A DNA stretch of 64,000 nucleotides from Cnuella takakiae (GTDB taxonomy: Bacteria; Bacteroidota; Bacteroidia; Chitinophagales; Chitinophagaceae): assembly GCF_001953305.1 (NCBI RefSeq), contig NZ_MTFE01000001.1:1-64000 (forward strand). The letters run 5' to 3'. Within the stretch, counting starts at the first letter, position 1, and every line of letters begins with the position of its first letter. The position numbers and the translations under genes are program-made. The notes under the pieces are model-generated. The model saw only the letters and a program-made list of their open reading frames with translations. It did not search any database and was not told the DNA's origin. Positions 61,169 through 64,000 of this stretch are shown here, in pieces.

Positions 61169-61613
61169 TCAAGGCAACCTCCTGAACGGTAAGTTTCCCC
61201 TTCACAAGGGGAATAAAGTAACAAATAGGGTGAAGAAGCTCCGGGTGTTTGCGGAGCAACATCCAAAGTGGACCATTGCCGGGATGCTGGTTTTCGCCTT
61301 GCTCAATTTTGGGCTGATGGTATACATCAATAACCGGGAGCCTGCCAAACCCTTTTTACCCTCCATATTGGAAGGGGGAAAAAAGGCCATTCCCCTAGAA
61401 CAGGGTAGCGGTCCTGAGTTTTCCATTGGCAATTACATGCAGGTAGCCCGCCTTAAAGATTCGCTCGACATGCTGATGGCCAAAAAGACCCTTACCCATG
61501 CCGATACCCTGATGGCCCTTCGCATTTTTGAAGCTTACTCTAGGCTGGATCCTTCCTTTTTGCCACAGGTGACCAATGCACTGAAAGCAAAGCAAAAATC
61601 AAGTAACCCATAA
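61146..61613 (+). CDS. hypothetical tra-operon membrane protein (TraL position)
   Basis: A 155-residue protein: basic cytosolic start, one membrane helix (TIAGMLVFALLNFGLMVYI), then a periplasmic helical domain (LDMLMAKKTLTHADTLMALR). It starts inside traK at ATG 61146 and precedes traM, which is where traL lies in related elements. It is longer than usual TraL, so the name is not applied. Confidence 0.6.
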   Translation: MKPNNVSDQGNLLNGKFPLHKGNKVTNRVKKLRVFAEQHPKWTIAGMLVFALLNFGLMVYINNREPAKPFLPSILEGGKKAIPLEQGSGPEFSIGNYMQVARLKDSLDMLMAKKTLTHADTLMALRIFEAYSRLDPSFLPQVTNALKAKQKSSNP

Positions 61614-61624
61614 AACACCTAGCC

Positions 61625-62890
61625 GTGCACATCAACTTCAAACAACCCAAGTATATCCTGCCGCTGATTGTTCTGCCTTTTCTCGTACTGTTCTTTTTCA
61701 TCTTCGGCGGAACAGCCAAGGGCAGTAGTGAACTGGCCACTGCTGGCCAGGATAGCCTCCTTTCTGCGGGTGTTGGTGAAATCAATCCCAACCTGCCCGG
61801 TGCTTCTACACAGGTGGCGGACGGCGCCATTAAGGACAAGTTCGAAGCCTTGCAGGAAGCCTATAAAGACCGCAGGGATTTTAGCGCCCTGAGTGTGCCG
61901 GGTGCCGCACCCGATGGTGGCCTTGCCGGTGATTTTTCTTCCGCCTACACCAACGAAGACCTGCAAGCCATAATGGCCCGTCACCAGTTGGATAGCCTGA
62001 GCCGGTCGCTGGACCAAAACAAAGCATCACTGGATAACAAGATGCAGCGGATGATGCGCGGTGGCGGTGCCTCCCGGTCACATAGTTCCCCTACAGCCTA
62101 CCCTGACCCACATGGGGAAGCAACAGCTGCGGAAGTGTACCGCCGTTTGCAACAAGCCCAGGCTGATTACCCAGGTGCCTATGATCAAGGGGAAAGCAGG
62201 AGACAGGATAGCCGGGATGAACTATCCGTATTCCGGGAACAAATGCGCATAATGGACAGCATGCAAAAAACTAGTGCTGGCTATGGCGCCACCGCTGCCA
62301 GTGCACCGCATTCCCCTTCAACGCGAAAAAACGGGATGGATCCCGCTGCCGACTCTTCCTTTCAGCCTCTACCAGTGGTGCCTGTAGGCAGGAGCAGCCA
62401 GGGCTTCAACACCGTTAAACGTTTTGCTGCCGACGAAGGCATCCGGGCAGTTATTGACCAAAAGGAAAAAGTAGGTGCCGGTTCAAGGGTGCGGATAAAA
62501 CTGTTGCAAGATATTCTGGTAGGAGAGGAGCTGATTGGTAAAGGCTCCCTGATCTATGGTATGGTAACCGGTTTCCAGGTGCAGCGGGTTAATATTTCCA
62601 TTACGCAGATCATGCAGGGTGGCGTGCCCCTGCCCGTAAATCTGGATGTATTTGACAGCGATGGCTACTTGGGTTTGTATGTGCCGGGCTCCAACTTCCG
62701 GGAGTTTTCCAAAGAAATCGGTACTCAGGGTACTAATGGGCTTTCTTCCATCAACATGGCCGGTGATGGGAGCACCAGCCTGCTGTCCAGGGTTTTTACC
62801 ACCACATCTTCCACCATCAACCGGATGATCCGGACCGAAAAAGCTACCCTCAAAACCAATTATATCATTTACCTGAAAGAGAAAAACTAA
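61625..62890 (+). CDS. traM: TraM (VirB10-like) conjugation protein
   Basis: A 421-residue protein beginning with a GTG (61625). It has an N-terminal membrane helix (ILPLIVLPFLVLFFFIFGG), a long Gly/Ser/Ala-rich linker and a C-terminal VirB10-like domain with VKIRLLQDILVG-type strands (RVRIKLLQDILVGEELIGKG, YGMVTGFQVQRVNI). TraM connects both membranes in the transfer channel. The GTG start follows the upstream stop by 9 bp. Confidence 0.9.
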   Translation: MHINFKQPKYILPLIVLPFLVLFFFIFGGTAKGSSELATAGQDSLLSAGVGEINPNLPGASTQVADGAIKDKFEALQEAYKDRRDFSALSVPGAAPDGGLAGDFSSAYTNEDLQAIMARHQLDSLSRSLDQNKASLDNKMQRMMRGGGASRSHSSPTAYPDPHGEATAAEVYRRLQQAQADYPGAYDQGESRRQDSRDELSVFREQMRIMDSMQKTSAGYGATAASAPHSPSTRKNGMDPAADSSFQPLPVVPVGRSSQGFNTVKRFAADEGIRAVIDQKEKVGAGSRVRIKLLQDILVGEELIGKGSLIYGMVTGFQVQRVNISITQIMQGGVPLPVNLDVFDSDGYLGLYVPGSNFREFSKEIGTQGTNGLSSINMAGDGSTSLLSRVFTTTSSTINRMIRTEKATLKTNYIIYLKEKN

Positions 62891-62896
62891 CCCTGT

Positions 62897-63850
62897 ATGA
62901 AACAAGTTACCTTACCCATACTCCTACTGCTGTTGGCTGTAGCCGCTAATGCCCAGAAGCTGGCTACCCGGAAAGTTGCCACCAACCCTGTTGTGCAACA
63001 AGCATCTGCCTCGCAGTATGTCGCTTTACCTGAACACGTAGAAGGTAAAAGTGCCGTACCCTCACCGCCTGCCTCGTTGAAAGAAGCCGAAGTAAACGAA
63101 GGCAATATTGCCACCTATCAGGTAGGGCTGCAAAAAACCACGCATATCATTTCCCCTGAACCGATCCTCTATGTAGACATTTCAAACCCCTACGTGGAAG
63201 GCAACCTGCCCGAGAAAAACATATTCCGCTTCAAACCCGACACTGCCATGCAGGAAGGCGACGAATTTCAGGTTACCCTTGTTACCGAACAATATGTTAT
63301 GGCTTATCGCCTCTATGTTACCAGCGCCGTTGGCGATCCCCGCACGGCTACTGTCATTACGGTAAAACCCGGGGATGCCCTGCCTACCAATGCCTATGGC
63401 AAAGTAGGCCGGCAGGAGTTTGACCGCCTGGCATTCCGGGCTTATGCCGCCAAAAGAAAGCTATTCAACGTCACACATAAAACTGACGGCATGCTCCTTT
63501 CCCTAAACAATGTTTTTGTGGTAGGCGACTACCTGATGTTTGATGTTACGCTGCACAACCACACCAATTTGGCTTTCGACCTGGAAGATGTCCGCTTCAA
63601 GCTCCGGGACAAGCACCTGCCCAAGGCCCATGTTTCCCAGGATATAGAGCTTACACCCATTTATGGCTTTCAGCAAGGGGAAGCTCCTGTGATCAAAGAC
63701 AAATGGCGCAACATATACCTGTTCCGCAAGTTCACCTATCCGGGAGAGAAGGTCTTTACCATCGAGGTGGCGGAAAAACAGGTGTCCGGCCGCAAGCTGA
63801 CCATTGATATAGACTACAAGCGCCTGTTGGAAGCCCCCATCCTGAACTAG
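62897..63850 (+). CDS. traN: TraN (VirB9-like, DUF4138) conjugation protein
   Basis: A 317-residue exported protein: signal peptide MKQVTLPILLLLLAVAANAQ, then the N-terminal domain with YQVGLQKTTHIISPEPILYV and the C-terminal DUF4138 part (NVFVVGDYLMFDVTLHNHTN, YKRLLEAPIL). TraN forms the outer-membrane core ring with TraM. It follows traM by 6 bp. A terminator-like hairpin lies just after. Confidence 0.92.
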   Translation: MKQVTLPILLLLLAVAANAQKLATRKVATNPVVQQASASQYVALPEHVEGKSAVPSPPASLKEAEVNEGNIATYQVGLQKTTHIISPEPILYVDISNPYVEGNLPEKNIFRFKPDTAMQEGDEFQVTLVTEQYVMAYRLYVTSAVGDPRTATVITVKPGDALPTNAYGKVGRQEFDRLAFRAYAAKRKLFNVTHKTDGMLLSLNNVFVVGDYLMFDVTLHNHTNLAFDLEDVRFKLRDKHLPKAHVSQDIELTPIYGFQQGEAPVIKDKWRNIYLFRKFTYPGEKVFTIEVAEKQVSGRKLTIDIDYKRLLEAPILN

Positions 63851-63868
63851 GCTCCGTATTGTTTTTGG

Positions 63869-63901
63869 GCAGGGTTTCTATTATGGAAGTCCTGCTTTTT
63901 T
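63869..63901 (+). terminator. terminator after traN
   Basis: GCAGG pairs with CCTGC (63891-63895), with further weak pairing GTTTC/GGAA inside, and runs into TTTTTT. It would end or attenuate the tra transcript. Confidence 0.55.
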
Positions 63902-63919
63902 ATTGCAACCCTTACCGCT

Positions 63920-64000
63920 ATGCAGGAAACCAATCACCACCGCAGTGTATTTGCCCTGTTTCAAAACCTGCTGTACTTTTTTATACTGCTGGACATCTAT
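63920..64000 (+). CDS. conjugation protein, N-terminal fragment (probable VirD4-type coupling protein)
   Basis: ATG 63920 begins 27 codons that run off the window: MQETNHHRSVFALFQNLLY and then a hydrophobic stretch (FFILLDIY). This looks like the first membrane helix of the coupling ATPase of Bacteroidetes plasmids, which has two N-terminal helices and often starts with a short polar lead. Too little is visible to be sure. Confidence 0.35.
   Translation, partial: MQETNHHRSVFALFQNLLYFFILLDIY

Overview
The window looks like a large conjugative plasmid (or plasmid-derived element) from a Bacteroidota bacterium, most likely Chitinophagaceae or a near relative. This rests on Bacteroidetes-type Tra proteins (DUF4134, DUF4133, TraG, TraJ, TraK, TraM, TraN), a type IX secretion sorting domain, a CusA protein fused to a TolC-like channel, DUF6660-type small secreted proteins, and TAnnTTTG-type -7 promoter boxes. 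The genus is an inference; no rRNA or tRNA gene was seen.

Layout. 1-9.6 kb is a defence and stability island: the start of an alkyltransferase-like gene (minus strand), then an operon of a nuclease-methyltransferase fusion, a specificity subunit and an unusual DGQHR/TIR-like two-domain protein, followed by two zeta-type toxin modules on opposite strands and a RadC-like gene. 9.6-12.5 kb is an IS21-family element with 25-bp ends and a perfect 8-bp target duplication, sitting inside a decayed serine resolvase gene. 13.0-15.5 kb encodes a secreted Kelch-repeat protein.

15.7-34.5 kb is a metal-resistance island, nearly all on the plus strand: DUF6660, a small membrane protein, CusA-TolC, CusB, MgtC, a Cys-rich four-helix copper-binding protein, a NicO-like transporter, a CPx P-type ATPase, a DUF305-like lipoprotein, a CDF exporter and a ZIP transporter, with an SDR enzyme and a GH1-like hydrolase as apparent cargo. 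34.8-37.5 kb is a graveyard: a broken IS3-type element cuts a second DUF6660/small-protein/cusA cluster, next to two broken response-regulator genes. 38.2-41.4 kb holds a TonB-dependent receptor, an HNH nuclease and a small membrane protein.

41.7-50 kb is the plasmid maintenance region: a Rep_3-type initiator followed by nine iterons of type GTTCGGTTTTTGTCGC, an ArdC antirestriction protein, small unknown genes, a ParA/ParB-like pair with an upstream field of TTTACttGTAAA-like sites, and a second ParA-like operon. 50.2-64 kb is the transfer region: an oriT-like inverted-repeat segment that also carries a tenth iteron, MobC, a relaxase, a third ParA-like ATPase and a nearly unbroken tra operon that runs off the window at the start of a probable coupling protein. 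Two steps in this operon are expanded: three consecutive DUF4134 genes and four consecutive VirB5-like genes.

The least explained parts are the third gene of the restriction-like operon (4008-5588), the four VirB5-like paralogues, and the sharing of short DNA motifs between replication, partition and mobilization regions. Many genes in the accessory half are interrupted by single stop codons or frameshifts, so that half is partly decaying (or the assembly carries errors, which cannot be excluded here).
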